NCBI RefSeq assembly: GCF_029892485.1
Contig: NZ_JARXVG010000005.1
Span: 248,001-312,000, forward strand
DNA from: Variovorax boronicumulans
Lineage (GTDB): Bacteria > Pseudomonadota > Gammaproteobacteria > Burkholderiales > Burkholderiaceae_C
Direction: 5' to 3'
DNA length: 64,000 nucleotides
The position numbers and the translations under genes are program-made. Shown in pieces: positions 36,529 to 44,936 of this stretch. The stretch's first letter is position 1, and each line of letters opens with the position of its first letter. Under the pieces are notes generated by a model. It did not search any database. It saw only the letters and a list, made by a program, of their open reading frames with translations, and was not told the DNA's origin.

Positions 36529-37749
36529 ATGACCATCGAAATGATCGAAGTCGAAGAATTCAATCAAGGCACGCAGATCAAGGTGATCGGCGTCGGCGGC
36601 GGTGGCGGCAATGCAGTCGCCCACATGATGGAGCGTGGTGTGCAGGGCGTGCAGTTCGTGTGCGCCAATACCGACGCGCAGGCGCTCACCCGCAGCAACG
36701 CGAACAAGATCATCCAGCTGGGCACCAGCGGCCTGGGCGCCGGAAGCAAGCCCGACAAGGGCCGTGAAGCCGCGGAGCTCGCGGTGGACGAGATCCGCGC
36801 GGCCATCGACGGCGCGCACATGCTGTTCATCACCGCCGGCATGGGTGGCGGCACGGGCACCGGCGCTGCGCCGGTGATCGCGCGCATCGCCAAGGAAATG
36901 GGCATCCTCACCGTGGGCGTGGTGACCAAGCCCTTCGACTGGGAAGGCGGCCGCCGCATGAAGAACGCGGACGACGGCCTGGCCGAACTCGAAGCCAATG
37001 TCGATTCGCTGATCGTGGTGCTCAACGAGAAGCTGCTCGACGTGCTCGGCGAGGACATCACCCAGGACGAAGCCTTCGCGCACGCCAACGACGTGCTCAA
37101 GAACGCCGTGGGCGGCATCTCGGAAATCATCAACGAGTACGGCGGCGTGAACGTCGACTTCGAAGACGTGCGCACCGTGATGGGCGAGCCGGGCAAGGCC
37201 ATGATGGGCACGGCCGCGGCCGCAGGCCCGGACCGCGCGCGCATCGCAGCCGAACAGGCCGTGGCCTGCCCGCTGCTCGAAGGCATCGACCTCTCGGGCG
37301 CCAAGGGCGTGCTGGTGCTGGTGACGGCATCGAAGGGTTCGCTGAAGCTGAACGAATCGAAGCTCGCGATGAACACCATCCGCGCCTACGCCTCGCCCGA
37401 CGCGCATGTGATCTACGGCGCCGCCTACGACGAAGCCCTGGGCGACGAAATGCGCGTGACCGTGGTGGCCACGGGCCTGTCGCGCGCGGACGCACGCCGC
37501 CAGGCGCCGACGCTGGAAGTCATTCGCACCGGCACCGACAACATCCCGTTCAACGTGCCCACCATGGGGGGCGTCGGCCACACCAGCGGTCACGGCGGCG
37601 GCGGCAACCAGCCGAACTACGACGGCATGGCCGTTCCCAGCGTGTGGCGCACCAACCGCACGATGGCTGCGGCCAAGGTGGATGCGCTGTCGTCGGGTGG
37701 CATGGACGATTTCGAAATTCCCGCATTCCTGCGCCGTCAAGCTGATTGA
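36529..37749 (+). CDS. ftsZ: Cell division GTPase FtsZ
   Basis: FtsZ is the tubulin-like GTPase that forms the Z ring. The 406-residue protein has IKVIGVGGGGGNAVAHM, the tubulin signature GGGTGTG (G106-G112), NADDGLAELEANVDSLIVVLNEKLL and the T7 loop NVDFEDVRTVM. A Gly/Asn linker leads to the conserved C-terminal peptide DDFEIPAFLRRQAD, the docking site for FtsA and other partners. AAGGAG precedes the ATG. Confidence 0.98.
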   Translation: MTIEMIEVEEFNQGTQIKVIGVGGGGGNAVAHMMERGVQGVQFVCANTDAQALTRSNANKIIQLGTSGLGAGSKPDKGREAAELAVDEIRAAIDGAHMLFITAGMGGGTGTGAAPVIARIAKEMGILTVGVVTKPFDWEGGRRMKNADDGLAELEANVDSLIVVLNEKLLDVLGEDITQDEAFAHANDVLKNAVGGISEIINEYGGVNVDFEDVRTVMGEPGKAMMGTAAAAGPDRARIAAEQAVACPLLEGIDLSGAKGVLVLVTASKGSLKLNESKLAMNTIRAYASPDAHVIYGAAYDEALGDEMRVTVVATGLSRADARRQAPTLEVIRTGTDNIPFNVPTMGGVGHTSGHGGGGNQPNYDGMAVPSVWRTNRTMAAAKVDALSSGGMDDFEIPAFLRRQAD

Positions 37750-37764
37750 CGGAAAGCGACCGAA

Positions 37765-37858
37765 CGCAGAGGGCACGAAGGTTCGCAAGGGGTACAGGGA
37801 AGACCTGAAAGGGACTTCCGCTGGCTCTAGGCGCTGCGTTCACTTCGTGCCCTTTGCG
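37765..37858. repeat. Long inverted repeat between ftsZ and lpxC
   Basis: CGCAGAGGGCACGAAG at 37765-37780 is matched at 15 of 16 positions by the reverse complement of CTTCGTGCCCTTTGCG at 37843-37858, with 62 bases between. No T tract follows. Similar GCAGAGGGCACGAAGG-type strings are dispersed intergenic repeats in many bacteria, so this is probably an inserted repeat element rather than an ordinary terminator, though it could reduce read-through from ftsZ to lpxC. Confidence 0.6.
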
Positions 37859-37950
37859 TCCATCGCCCAGATTGCGTAGAACCGATGTCTATCGCTGCCA
37901 TAGCGAGGGGATTAGGCCGTCACGCCCGTGGCGCGCCTAAAATCCCCGGC

Positions 37951-38874
37951 GTGCTGCAACAACGAACCCTCAAGTCGATCAGCCGCGCCGTGGGCGTGGG
38001 GCTTCACAGCGGGCAACGCGTGGAACTGACCCTGCGACCGGCCCCGGCCGACACGGGCATCGTGTTCCGCCGCGTCGACCTGCCTGAACCCGTTGAAATC
38101 CGCATGACCGCCGAAGCGGTCACCGACACGCGCCTTGCCTCGACGGTCTCGACCGGCGGCGCGAAGGTGCAGACGGTCGAGCATTTGATGTCGGCCTGCG
38201 CCGGCCTCGGCATCGACAACCTCTACATCGACATCACGGCCGACGAAGTGCCGATCCTCGACGGCTCGGCTTCGTCCTTCGTGTTCCTGCTGCAAAGCGC
38301 GGGCATCGAACTGCAGAAGGCGCCGCGGCGCTTCATCCGCGTGACCCGCAAGGTCGAGGTGCGCGAAGGCGAAGGCGCCAACGAGAAGTGGGCGAGCCTG
38401 GAGCCCTACCACGGCTACAAGCTGAGCTTCGAGATCGACTTCGATCACCGCGTGGTCAATTCCACCGGCCAGCGTGTGGAATTCGACCTCGGCACCGATT
38501 CGTACAGCCGCGACATCGCGCGTGCGCGCACCTTCGGCTTCACGAAAGAAGTCGAGTACATGCGCAGCAAGGGCCTCGCCCTTGGCGGAGGTCTCGACAA
38601 CGCCATCGTGATGGACGACACCAAGGTGCTCAATGCCGGCGGCCTGCGCTACGACGACGAGTTCGTGAAGCACAAGATCCTCGATGCGATGGGCGACCTC
38701 TACATCATCGGCAAGCCGCTGCTCGCGGCCTACACGGCCTTCCGCTCGGGCCATGCGCTCAACAACAAGCTGCTGCGCGAACTGCTGGCGAACAGCGATG
38801 CCTACGAGGTCGTGACCTTCGACGACGAGAAGCGCGCACCGCGCGGCTTCGGCGAAGTGGCGCGGGCCTGGTAG
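37951..38874 (+). CDS. lpxC: UDP-3-O-acyl-GlcNAc deacetylase LpxC
   Basis: LpxC is the zinc deacetylase that commits UDP-GlcNAc to lipid A synthesis. The 307-residue protein begins [21 protein letters not shown], has the first zinc histidine H78 in [15 protein letters not shown] and the other ligands H241 and D245 in [21 protein letters not shown] near the end carries the catalytic His. The GTG at 37951 gives the standard length and start; an ATG at 37885 would add 22 unrelated residues. Its position after ftsZ is conserved in proteobacteria. E. coli LpxC is degraded by FtsH through its C-terminus; this tail differs. Confidence 0.97.
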   Translation: MLQQRTLKSISRAVGVGLHSGQRVELTLRPAPADTGIVFRRVDLPEPVEIRMTAEAVTDTRLASTVSTGGAKVQTVEHLMSACAGLGIDNLYIDITADEVPILDGSASSFVFLLQSAGIELQKAPRRFIRVTRKVEVREGEGANEKWASLEPYHGYKLSFEIDFDHRVVNSTGQRVEFDLGTDSYSRDIARARTFGFTKEVEYMRSKGLALGGGLDNAIVMDDTKVLNAGGLRYDDEFVKHKILDAMGDLYIIGKPLLAAYTAFRSGHALNNKLLRELLANSDAYEVVTFDDEKRAPRGFGEVARAW

Positions 38875-38892
38875 GTCGCCGCGCTCCGGACG

Positions 38893-39069
38893 ATGCTCCT
38901 CTTTCGCTGGGCGATCCTGTTTCTGCTGCTGGTGGCCGGCGTGTCGTTCGCGTTCTATGCGGGCACCGGGCAGGCGAAGTACCGGCGCGTCGGCTGGATC
39001 GTGCTCAAGTGGACGCTGCTCGCGGCTTTCGGCTTCTTCGCGGTGCTGATCGCCGAGCGCGTGGCCTAG
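38893..39069 (+). CDS. Small two-TM membrane protein, 58 residues
   Basis: The family is not recognised. ATG 38893 to TAG 39069 codes for a very hydrophobic protein with two membrane helices (LLFRWAILFLLLVAGVSFAFYAG and VGWIVLKWTLLAAFGFFAVLIAE) joined by a basic GQAKYRR loop. Base 3-position GC is as high as in neighbouring genes, which supports coding. It is 18 bases after lpxC and on the same strand, so it may share the lpxC message. No function can be given. Confidence 0.6.
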   Translation: MLLFRWAILFLLLVAGVSFAFYAGTGQAKYRRVGWIVLKWTLLAAFGFFAVLIAERVA

Positions 39070-39138
39070 TTTTTTCTTCTCCGTTCGCATGTCCGGAAAC
39101 GGCATGCGGGACGGGAGGCGCGGGCGCACGATGGCGCC

Positions 39139-39621
39139 ATGAACACACAGCCTGCACAGCCCACGAGGAATCCGTTCGGCGTCCAGGATGCCCCGGACCC
39201 GGACGGCCCCGATGTGGAGGAATTCGCCGACAGCGTCGAGCTGAGTGGCAGCAACGATGATCCGGATGCGCAGCCATGGGGATCGATCGACGATGAGGTG
39301 CCCGACTCGATCGCGGGCGCGTGGTCCAGCCGATGGAACGGCGGCGCGGACCCGACCATCTGTGGCGACACCGCACAGGCCTGGAAGGAAGGCAAGGCGA
39401 TGGTCAAGGTGGCCGGCGGCCGCTTCTACCTGATGTTCGACTGGGGCAACGGCGAACGCCATGCCTTGCTCGATGTCCGCTACATCGCACCCGACACGCT
39501 GGTGGGCCGCTACATCAACCTCAGCAGCCCGGACATCGCGCGCCCCTGGGTCGGGATGATCGTGGACAACCGGCGCATCGACGGACGCTGGACCAACGGG
39601 CGCCTGGACTTCCGCAGATAG
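39139..39621 (+). CDS. Hypothetical acidic protein, 160 residues
   Basis: The family is not recognised. The first 55 residues are Asp/Pro-rich and look disordered; the rest (GAWSSRWNGGADPTICGDTAQAWKEGKAMVKVAGGRFYLMFDWGNGERHALLDVRYI) looks like a small beta-sheet domain with regularly placed Trp and Gly. It has no signal peptide or membrane helix, so it is cytoplasmic. It ends four bases before the convergent ruvC stop. Confidence 0.6.
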   Translation: MNTQPAQPTRNPFGVQDAPDPDGPDVEEFADSVELSGSNDDPDAQPWGSIDDEVPDSIAGAWSSRWNGGADPTICGDTAQAWKEGKAMVKVAGGRFYLMFDWGNGERHALLDVRYIAPDTLVGRYINLSSPDIARPWVGMIVDNRRIDGRWTNGRLDFRR

Positions 39622-39625
39622 TCAG

Positions 39626-40174
39626 TCAGCGCGAACGCCCTTGCCGGTAGGTGCCGGCATGCGTCTTCGACAACTCCGCGGCCTGAGCCAGCCGAGCCAT
39701 CGACCGCCCCACCTGCGCATGCGTGATCGCGATGCCCAGTGCGTCGGCCGCGTCGGCGCCGGGCAATCCGGGCAGGTCGAGCAACCGCTTCACCATCTCC
39801 TGCACCTGCGCCTTGGCGGCTTGGCCGTGGCCCGCGACGGCCTTCTTCATCTGCAGCGCGGTGTATTCGGCCACCGTGAGATTGCTGTTCACCAGCGAGG
39901 TCACGCAGGCGCCGCGCGCCTGTCCCAGCAGCAGCGTCGACTGCGGATTGACGTTCACGAAGATGATTTCGACCGCCGACGCATCGGGCTGGTAACGCGC
40001 CGCGATTTCCGCGATGCCGTCGAACAGCACCTTCAGGCGCGCCGGCAGGTTGCCGGTGCCCAGGTGCCGGGTGTTGATGGTTCCGCTGGCCACGTAGCGC
40101 AGCGCGTGGCCGTCCGCATCGACCACGCCGAAGCCGGTGGTCGTCAAGCCGGGGTCGATGCCGAGAATGCGCAT
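39626..40174 (-). CDS. ruvC: Holliday junction resolvase RuvC
   Basis: RuvC is the dimeric endonuclease that cuts Holliday junctions moved by RuvAB. The 182-residue protein begins [10 protein letters not shown] (catalytic D7) and has [21 protein letters not shown] (E69), [19 protein letters not shown] and [15 protein letters not shown] with the last two catalytic acids. ruvAB are not in the window. It is the third gene of a minus-strand operon after plsC-like and cdsA-like genes, five bases from the latter. Confidence 0.96.
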   Translation of the reverse strand: MRILGIDPGLTTTGFGVVDADGHALRYVASGTINTRHLGTGNLPARLKVLFDGIAEIAARYQPDASAVEIIFVNVNPQSTLLLGQARGACVTSLVNSNLTVAEYTALQMKKAVAGHGQAAKAQVQEMVKRLLDLPGLPGADAADALGIAITHAQVGRSMARLAQAAELSKTHAGTYRQGRSR

Positions 40175-40179
40175 GTCTG

Positions 40180-41169
40180 TCAGGCGTTGAAGTACCAGCG
40201 GATCGAATGGAAGAATATCGGCGCCGCGAAGCACAGCGCATCGACCCGGTCCAGCAGCCCGTTCGCACCCGTCACGCCCACGCCCTTCTTGCCCCAGTTC
40301 GGAATGCCTCGGTCGCGCTTGAGCGCCTTCATCACCAGGTGCCCCATCGAGCCCGCGATGCAGGCGATGACCGACACCGCGAGCGCTTGCCCGAACTTGA
40401 ATGGGGTGATGAACGAGAACAGCGCGCCCACCAGGCTCGCGACCACGATGCCGATGCCCCAGCTGGTCCAGTTGAAGCTGCGGCTCACGTTGGGCGCGAA
40501 CGGCGCACGCTGCGTGCGGCGCGAGATGAGGTGCTGCACCAGCACCGAGGTCTGCACCACGAACACCAGGAAGAACACGAGGAACGCGCTCTTGCCCTCG
40601 TACCCCGGAAAGCTCAGCAGCAGCAGCGCCGGCACATGGCTCATGCCGTAGACGCAGACCATGATCCCCCACTGCAGCTTGGCGTTGCGTTCGAGGAAAT
40701 GGCTGGGGTCGTTGGCCAGCGCGCTCGCCACCGGGATTGCGAGGAACACGTAGACCGGGATGAACACGGTGAAGAGGTCGAAGCGCGCCGTGGCCACCAG
40801 CCAGAACTGGATCGGCAGCACCACGAAGAACGCGAGGATCAGGCTGCGGTGGTCGCCGCGCCGCGTGGGCGAGAGCGTGATGAACTCGCGCAGCGCGAAG
40901 AACGAGATCAGCGCGAAGAGCACCGTGGCCACCGTCTCGCCCAGCGCCCAACCGATCCAGAAGATCACCACCATGAACCAGGTGGTGCCCAGCAGCGCGC
41001 GGAAGTGCGCGAGCTCGGCCTGCCAGGTGGCGTCGTGCACCGGGTTGCGCTTTTCCCTGAAGCTCAGGAAGAAGGCGGTGGTGCTGATGATCACCAGCAC
41101 GCCGAACACGATGAGGAACAGGGCCGCGACCTGCTGGGTCGGGGTGAGGCTGCGCAGGAACTGGTTCAT
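40180..41169 (-). CDS. Phosphatidate cytidylyltransferase (CdsA family)
   Basis: This polytopic inner-membrane enzyme would make CDP-diacylglycerol from phosphatidate and CTP. The 329-residue protein has about eight helices and the C-terminal CDS signature [21 protein letters not shown] ... [20 protein letters not shown]. The main cdsA of such bacteria usually lies in the dxr-bamA-lpx cluster, so this is probably a second paralogue; that is inferred. It begins one base after the stop of the acyltransferase gene, whose product phosphatidate is its substrate, so the pair catalyses consecutive steps. Confidence 0.9.
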   Translation of the reverse strand: MNQFLRSLTPTQQVAALFLIVFGVLVIISTTAFFLSFREKRNPVHDATWQAELAHFRALLGTTWFMVVIFWIGWALGETVATVLFALISFFALREFITLSPTRRGDHRSLILAFFVVLPIQFWLVATARFDLFTVFIPVYVFLAIPVASALANDPSHFLERNAKLQWGIMVCVYGMSHVPALLLLSFPGYEGKSAFLVFFLVFVVQTSVLVQHLISRRTQRAPFAPNVSRSFNWTSWGIGIVVASLVGALFSFITPFKFGQALAVSVIACIAGSMGHLVMKALKRDRGIPNWGKKGVGVTGANGLLDRVDALCFAAPIFFHSIRWYFNA

Positions 41170-41170
41170 G

Positions 41171-42022
41171 TCAGATATCGCGCAATGCGATCACCGCGGC
41201 ACGCGCGCGGTCGAGGAAAGGGCGGCGCTCTTCGCCTTCTTCGACGCGCAGCGGCGCGCCGAAGGTAACGGAGCAAAGAATGGGCACCGGCACGATCTCG
41301 CCCTTGGGCATGACGCGCTGCACGTTGTCGATCCAGGCCGGCACGAGCACCACGTCGGGGAACATCGTCGCGAGCGTGTAGAGGCCGGACTTGAACTTCT
41401 GCGGCTCACCCGTGTGGCCGCGCGTGCCTTCGGGAAAGATGATGATCGAGTCGCCGCTGCGCAGCGCTTCGACCAATGGCGCGAGTGGATCGGATACAGG
41501 CGCTGCGGGTTCGGTCGGCGGTGCCGGCTCTGCCGCGGGTGCCGGCGTCTCGACGGGCGGCGCAGGGGGTGGCGGCGCAGGAAGGTCGAGCACGCCTTGC
41601 AGTTCGTTCACGGTCTCGGTGCGCGGCGTGGCCGGCAGCAGCGGCTCCATCGAAGGCTCGATGCGCTCGATGGGCGCGGCAACAACGGCGAATGCGGGTG
41701 CCGGCGCGACTGGTTCGGGCGCGGCAGGTGCAGCAGGCGCCGTGGCCGCGCGCTCCACATACACCGCGTTGAACACTTCCGTCGTGATCCAGCGCTTGAA
41801 CGGCGTGTTGGCCCAGTAGTCGCGCGCCGCGATCGGCCGGGTGATGCTGCGCAATTCCTCGGGCAGTGCCGCCCAGATCATCACGAGGTCGGCGTGGCTC
41901 TGGTGATTGGCGAAATAGATGCGCTGTTCGGCCTTCGGTGGACAGCCGTACCAGCGCGCCTGCGCGCCAGTGAGCAACCGGACGATTCCCAACAACAACC
42001 AACCTGTGAGCTTTGCCAGCAT
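41171..42022 (-). CDS. 1-acyl-glycerol-3-phosphate acyltransferase (PlsC-like) with Pro/Ala insertion
   Basis: This 283-residue membrane-associated acyltransferase would convert lysophosphatidate to phosphatidate. The catalytic NHQSHAD block is at residues 39-45 and the glycerol-phosphate binding FPEGTRGHTGEP block at 196-207. Between them, residues about 92-178 are a Pro/Ala-rich low-complexity insertion; in ordinary PlsC these motifs are about 70 residues apart. A membrane helix covers 5-20. It leads the plsC-cdsA-ruvC minus-strand operon and is divergent from the DUF2809 gene. Confidence 0.88.
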   Translation of the reverse strand: MLAKLTGWLLLGIVRLLTGAQARWYGCPPKAEQRIYFANHQSHADLVMIWAALPEELRSITRPIAARDYWANTPFKRWITTEVFNAVYVERAATAPAAPAAPEPVAPAPAFAVVAAPIERIEPSMEPLLPATPRTETVNELQGVLDLPAPPPPAPPVETPAPAAEPAPPTEPAAPVSDPLAPLVEALRSGDSIIIFPEGTRGHTGEPQKFKSGLYTLATMFPDVVLVPAWIDNVQRVMPKGEIVPVPILCSVTFGAPLRVEEGEERRPFLDRARAAVIALRDI

Positions 42023-42031
42023 ATGGGCGCG

Positions 42032-42448
42032 ATGATACGGGCCATGCGATGGCGATTCGATCCTCTTTCACTGGTGTGGGCGGTGGCCCTGTTCATTGTT
42101 CTTGCGCTGCTGGCCACCGTCGGCGCGCGTTGGGGGTGGCTGCGAAGTTTCTTCGGCGATGTGCTGGCGGTGGTGTGGGTCTACTTCGTCTTCAAGACCT
42201 TCATCGCGGCGCGCGTGCTGCCGCTCGCGCTGGCCGCGCTCGGCGTGGGCTACGCCGTGGAGTTGGGGCAGTTCCTCGCGTCCGCCTGGCACCTGCACAT
42301 TCCGAACCGCGCCCTGCGCATCGTGCTCGGCAGCACGGCCGACTGGTGGGACGTGGTGGCCTACACGATCGGCTTCGCGGCTGTGCTGGCCATCGAGGCA
42401 CTGCGCGCCAGGATCAGGGCAGTTCGGCCGACGACATCCGCGCCATGA
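42032..42448 (+). CDS. DUF2809 membrane protein
   Basis: This is a small polytopic membrane protein of about 138 residues with four hydrophobic helices. VGYAVELGQFLASAWHLHIPNRALRIVLGSTADWWDVVAYTIGF matches DUF2809, a VanZ-like family of unknown function. Three in-frame ATGs (42023, 42032, 42044) are possible and no ribosome site separates them. It overlaps the 3' end of the convergent mtgA by 35 bases. The plsC-like start is ten bases away on the other strand, so the promoters must overlap. Confidence 0.78.
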   Translation: MIRAMRWRFDPLSLVWAVALFIVLALLATVGARWGWLRSFFGDVLAVVWVYFVFKTFIAARVLPLALAALGVGYAVELGQFLASAWHLHIPNRALRIVLGSTADWWDVVAYTIGFAAVLAIEALRARIRAVRPTTSAP

Positions 42449-43157
42449 CCGTCGATGCCCGCCCGCTGAGGTAAGGCGAGCCGGGCTTGCGCTCGAAGAA
42501 CTTGGGGCTCGGCAGCATCACCGCGAGGCGTGCGGCTTCGTTCGCGCTCAGGCGCGAAGCGGGCTTCCTGAAGTAGTACTGCGATGCAGCCTCGGCACCG
42601 AACACGCCTTCGCCCCACTCGACGTTGTTCAGATAGATCTCCAGGATGCGGCGCTTGTCGAGAAACACCTCGAGCAGCGTCGCGAGCACCAGCTCCTGGC
42701 CCTTGCGCAGCATCGTTCGCTCGCCCGAGAGCAGCAGGTTCTTCGCGAGCTGCTGCGTGATGGTGGAGCCGCCGCGCAGGCGCACCGGCTGCATCGGCTT
42801 GCCGCGCGCCACGGCGCGGGCGGCGCGCTTGGCGGCAAGCTCCTCGGCCTTGGCGTTGCGCTGGCGCGCGCGTTCGATGGCCTCCCACTCCACGCCGTTG
42901 TGATCGACGAAGCCGGCGTCTTCGCTCGCGATGACGGCGCGCTTGAGCGTGTCGTTGATCTGCGCATACGGCACCCACTCCTGGCGCCAGCCGCCCTCGC
43001 TGCCCTTGTGGATGGCGACCTGCCAGGCCTCGGAGCGCTGGAAGGCGGTGCTCTGCGGATCGATGACCGCCATGGCCGCGATGCGCACGACAAAGAAGAG
43101 TTCGAGCGCAAGGCCCGCCACCACGAGGCAGGCGACGAGGCGCAGCACGGCCTTCAT
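42414..43157 (-). CDS. mtgA: Monofunctional peptidoglycan transglycosylase MtgA
   Basis: MtgA is a GT51 enzyme that polymerises glycan strands from lipid II. The 247-residue protein has an N-terminal membrane helix (about 5-25), the catalytic Glu in VIASEDAGFVDHNG, RGGSTITQQLAKNLLLS, ILEIYLNNVEWGEGVFGAEAASQYYF and no transpeptidase domain. An Arg/Ala-rich insertion (AKAEELAAKRAARAVARGK) precedes RGGST. It is the last gene of the rnb-tonB-aroE-mtgA run, four bases after aroE. Confidence 0.95.
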   Translation of the reverse strand: MKAVLRLVACLVVAGLALELFFVVRIAAMAVIDPQSTAFQRSEAWQVAIHKGSEGGWRQEWVPYAQINDTLKRAVIASEDAGFVDHNGVEWEAIERARQRNAKAEELAAKRAARAVARGKPMQPVRLRGGSTITQQLAKNLLLSGERTMLRKGQELVLATLLEVFLDKRRILEIYLNNVEWGEGVFGAEAASQYYFRKPASRLSANEAARLAVMLPSPKFFERKPGSPYLSGRASTVMARMSSAELP

Positions 43158-43161
43158 TTTT

Positions 43162-44019
43162 TCAGTGACCCGCGGCGAGCGATGCGCGCAGTTCCGCCAG
43201 CACCTGTGCCGACGGCGGGCGCACGCCGCGCCAGATCCCGAACGATTCGGCCGCCTGCTCGACCAGCATGCCGAGCCCGTCGCGGGGGACGGCGCCGTGC
43301 GCTTCGGCCCATGCCATGAAGCCCGCCGCTGCAGGCCCGTACATCATGTCGACCGCCAGCGCGCCGGGGCGCAGCACCTGCGCGCTCACCGGCACCGCAT
43401 CGCCCGCCAGGCTGGAGGCGGTGGCGTTGACCACCACGTCGAAGCTGCCCGGCACCTCGTCGAGCGCCCAGGCTTCGAGCGTCGCACCGTGGCCAAGCGC
43501 GAGTGCGGCATGGCGCCGGACCACCGCGACCGCCTTGTCGATGGTGCGGTTGGCCACCACGATGCGCGAGGCGCCGGCGTCGAGCAGCGGGCCGAGCACG
43601 CCGGCAGCGGCACCGCCAGCGCCGATCAGCAGCAACTCCTTGCCCGCCAACGGCACGCCCGCGTTGTGGACGATGTCGTTGACCAGGCCGATGCCGTCGG
43701 TGTTGTCCGCATGGATGCTGCCGTCGGCCTCGAAGCGCAGCGTGTTGACCGCCTGCGCAAGCGTGGCTCGCTCGCTGGTGTGCTGCGCCAGGGCGGCAGC
43801 TTCGAACTTGAAGGGCACGGTGATGTTGCAGCCGCGCGCGCTGTCGCCGCGCTCGGCGGCTTCACGGCGGAATGCGGCGATGCCTTCGGCGAAGGCTCCG
43901 ATTGGAATCAGCCGGCGGCCATAGTCCATCTGCTGGCCGCAGAGTTCGGCAAAGCGGGCATGGATGCGCGGCGAGCGGCTGTGCTCGACGGGGTTGCCCA
44001 TGACGCAGTACAGGTCCAT
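43162..44019 (-). CDS. aroE: Shikimate dehydrogenase AroE
   Basis: AroE reduces 3-dehydroshikimate to shikimate with NADPH. The 285-residue protein has VMGNPVEHSRSPRIH, GCNITVPFKF (catalytic Lys), ADNTDGIGLVND and the nucleotide site LLLIGAGGAAAGVLGPLL followed by VVANRTIDKA, where the NRT motif favours NADPH. It ends four bases before mtgA and starts 16 bases after the tonB-like gene. aroG in the same window catalyses the first step of the pathway but is separately controlled. Confidence 0.96.
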   Translation of the reverse strand: MDLYCVMGNPVEHSRSPRIHARFAELCGQQMDYGRRLIPIGAFAEGIAAFRREAAERGDSARGCNITVPFKFEAAALAQHTSERATLAQAVNTLRFEADGSIHADNTDGIGLVNDIVHNAGVPLAGKELLLIGAGGAAAGVLGPLLDAGASRIVVANRTIDKAVAVVRRHAALALGHGATLEAWALDEVPGSFDVVVNATASSLAGDAVPVSAQVLRPGALAVDMMYGPAAAGFMAWAEAHGAVPRDGLGMLVEQAAESFGIWRGVRPPSAQVLAELRASLAAGH

Positions 44020-44035
44020 CGCTGCGCCTTGCCGT

Positions 44036-44887
44036 TTATTGGGAGATTTCCATCGTGCCGTCGCGCGCGAAGCGGAACGTGCCCTGGATCACCATCTGGT
44101 CGGCCTGCTCCTGGCGCATCGCGCTCGTGAACTTGCCGAAGTTGCCGGTGCTGCGAACGATGGCCTGCGCCCGGCGGTCGAGCGCGATGTTGCCCGAGCT
44201 CTGGTCGACCACGGTGGCGAGCACGTTGCCGTCGAAGTTGACGGTCACGGTCATCTTCAGTTCGCCGTACAGCTTCTTGCCGGCCAGCTCGGGGAAGTTT
44301 TCCGCGGCGCGCGCCTCGACACGGCGCAGCATGGTGTCCACGTACACCGCGAACGCGGCCTCGCGCGTGGAGGGGCTGACGTAGCGCTTCTTGGGGCGCG
44401 AGTTCTCTTCGTTCACGCGGCGCTCGATCTGGGCCAGCAGCTCGACCATCTGGCGGCGCTTTTCTTCCTGCGCGGCGGCTTCGGTCGGGTCGCCCGCGTT
44501 GCGCGGATCGCGCACCGGCATCGCGGCGATGTCGCGCTTGAGCTGCGTGATCATCTGCATCTGCTCGGCCTGCAGGGCGTCGACCTGCTTGCGTGCGTCT
44601 TCGAACGAATCGCCCACCGCGGTGAAGCTGGACGGCGGCAGCGGGCTGGTCGCGCGCCCCTTGTCGAGGTCGCCGCCGCCCGCGAGCGAGGTCTGCGCCA
44701 TCAGCCTGGCGTTCGCGTCGGGCCGCTCCTTGGTCTTGCTGTTGACCAGGATCACCTCGAGCGGCGTGTCGGTGAACGCGCGGTTGAACGCCTCGGGATC
44801 GACGAAGCGCACCGCCAGCAGCGCGGCATGCGCAATGACCGACACGCCCAGGGCAATCTGCAGCGTGCTGAGGTCCTTGAAGTTCAT
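44036..44887 (-). CDS. TonB-family energy transducer
   Basis: This 283-residue protein has a cytoplasmic start, one membrane helix (about 9-27), a long charged and helical periplasmic spacer rather than the usual proline arm, and a TonB C-terminal domain (about 185-283: LYGELKMTVTVNFDGNVLATVVDQSSGNIALDRRAQAIVRST). The transmembrane His of TonB is present in VIAHAALL. No exbB/exbD are nearby. TonB domains coupled to ordinary exbBD can power outer-membrane uptake; this copy sits in an rnb-aroE operon, so its partner receptor is not known. Confidence 0.83.
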   Translation of the reverse strand: MNFKDLSTLQIALGVSVIAHAALLAVRFVDPEAFNRAFTDTPLEVILVNSKTKERPDANARLMAQTSLAGGGDLDKGRATSPLPPSSFTAVGDSFEDARKQVDALQAEQMQMITQLKRDIAAMPVRDPRNAGDPTEAAAQEEKRRQMVELLAQIERRVNEENSRPKKRYVSPSTREAAFAVYVDTMLRRVEARAAENFPELAGKKLYGELKMTVTVNFDGNVLATVVDQSSGNIALDRRAQAIVRSTGNFGKFTSAMRQEQADQMVIQGTFRFARDGTMEISQ

Positions 44888-44936
44888 TCTCGAAACTCCT
44901 CCAGGGGCTGCATTTCTCCGGACGTGTCGCCGAAGT

